Positions 5,204-5,689 of a stretch of DNA of 5,689 bases are shown here, piece after piece. The translations under genes and the position numbers were made by a program. Where the stretch lies: assembly GCA_030607835.1 (NCBI GenBank), contig JAUWJE010000142.1, positions 1 through 5,689 of the forward strand, written 5' to 3'. Source of the DNA: Candidatus Fermentibacterota bacterium. Lineage in GTDB: Bacteria > Fermentibacterota > Fermentibacteria > Fermentibacterales > JCC-6. The notes under the pieces were generated by a model, which was not told the origin of the DNA, searched no databases, and saw only the letters and a list, made by a program, of their open reading frames with translations. Position 1 is the first letter of the stretch; the number at the start of each line of letters is the position of its first letter.

Positions 5204-5689
5204 CAGTCTCTATTAAGAGTGCCTGTCACTATTATTGCTGCGGTGGCGATCAAAAGAGCTGCCTTTGCGCCAAGCAATGGAAACAGTACGAGGGGTATGA
5301 GAAGAGCAGCTGCAGCGCTGCCCCCATGTTCTGCCAGGTCCAGCAGGCCTATTTTTCTAGTATCTCTCGCCTTCAGACGTGTTACTGCGACAGGAAAAGC
5401 TCCGCCGCTTGCCACGCCACAAACCCCAACTCCAATGAGAAGCAGTATAGAGAGCAATCCGCCACCAAGCAGTCCCTGCTCATATAAGTACAGAACAAGA
5501 ACGGAAAACAGGGATGAGATTCCTGAGAGAGCAACCAGATGTCTGAGATTATCGAATACTCCCTTATCCTGTCCGAGAGCGCCAATAGCTCCGCCAGCCA
5601 TGAAAGTACCGGTAATGGCACCTACCAGCACCCATGAATAACCCGTTACAGCTTGAATTGCAACAAGAGCTATAACCTCAACGGACAAT
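5203..5689 (-). CDS. Polytopic membrane protein, spermidine-synthase-like membrane domain (partial)
   Basis: The C-terminal 162 codons of a membrane protein whose start lies beyond the right edge; the frame is open to the last base. About five hydrophobic segments are visible. VEVIALVAIQAVTGYSWVLV followed by FMAGGAIGAL, then GVGVCGVASGGAFPVAV, and a final LLIPLVLFPLLGAKAALLI, resemble the integral-membrane half of spermidine-synthase-like (MFS-fused) proteins. There the pattern is an EixLlxFQ helix, FMAG-x-x-x-G, G-x-x-FP and a last L-x-P-x-LG helix. The LLDLAEHGGSAAAAL segment takes the place of the usual LYAADLxG stretch. No catalytic aminopropyltransferase residues lie in the window, so no enzymatic role can be claimed. 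A different MFS-like transporter is the alternative. The stop is TGA (5203-5205). The gene is convergent with the OmpA-like gene. Confidence 0.75.
   Translation of the reverse strand, partial: LSVEVIALVAIQAVTGYSWVLVGAITGTFMAGGAIGALGQDKGVFDNLRHLVALSGISSLFSVLVLYLYEQGLLGGGLLSILLLIGVGVCGVASGGAFPVAVTRLKARDTRKIGLLDLAEHGGSAAAALLIPLVLFPLLGAKAALLIATAAIIVTGTLNRD

Noticed and set aside
5159..5641. A 160-codon plus-strand frame at the right edge
   Set aside because: It has an Arg/Pro/Ala-rich composition, runs through the terminator hairpin and is antisense to the membrane protein gene.

Overview
The window looks like chromosomal DNA from an uncultured diderm bacterium. An OmpA-type outer-membrane protein implies an outer membrane, and four further genes encode exported or secreted proteins of kinds common in the Fibrobacterota-Chlorobiota-Bacteroidota superphylum and related candidate phyla. 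From memory, short C-terminal tails ending in a TW-G-x-I-K motif recall candidate phyla such as Fermentibacteria or Eisenbacteria. That placement is a low-confidence inference.

Layout. Bases 1-371 (minus strand, running off the left edge) and 544-1158 (minus strand) hold two paralogous small exported proteins. Each reading frame is interrupted by one in-frame TGA at the equivalent place, just after a Pro-Phe motif near the mature N-terminus. In both, the RNA after the TGA has the same architecture: 12 nt, a 7-bp stem, an AGGU loop and the closing arm. The stems differ in sequence but keep pairing through compensatory changes. This fits a bacterial selenocysteine insertion element (bSECIS), so the pair is best read as two tandem, exported selenoproteins of a surface-protein family. 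This is the main discovery candidate. Ordinary gene calling would lose the first gene and strip the signal peptide from the second.

Bases 1159-1487 form a divergent promoter region. It is followed on the plus strand by an exported protein of unknown function (1488-2087) and a concanavalin A/LamG-like exported protein (2194-2868) that ends in a strong intrinsic terminator. The second minus-strand protein and both of these plus-strand proteins share a short C-terminal tail, LDxxT[W/F][G/A]xIK, although their main domains are unrelated. This may be a lineage-specific sorting or anchoring signal.

Bases 2869-3208 are AT-rich and non-coding, with two tandem promoter candidates. They drive a 646-residue envelope protein (3209-5149) made of an outer-membrane beta-barrel, two tandem carboxypeptidase-regulatory-like domains and an OmpA peptidoglycan-binding domain. 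A UUCG-loop terminator separates it from a convergent, partial, polytopic membrane protein at the right edge (5203-5689). That protein resembles the membrane domain of spermidine-synthase-like fusion proteins.

The genes seem to be transcribed mostly singly, each with its own promoter candidate, and the shared theme is the cell envelope. No selenocysteine machinery genes (selA, selB, selC, selD) lie in this window, so the recoding claim rests on local sequence evidence.
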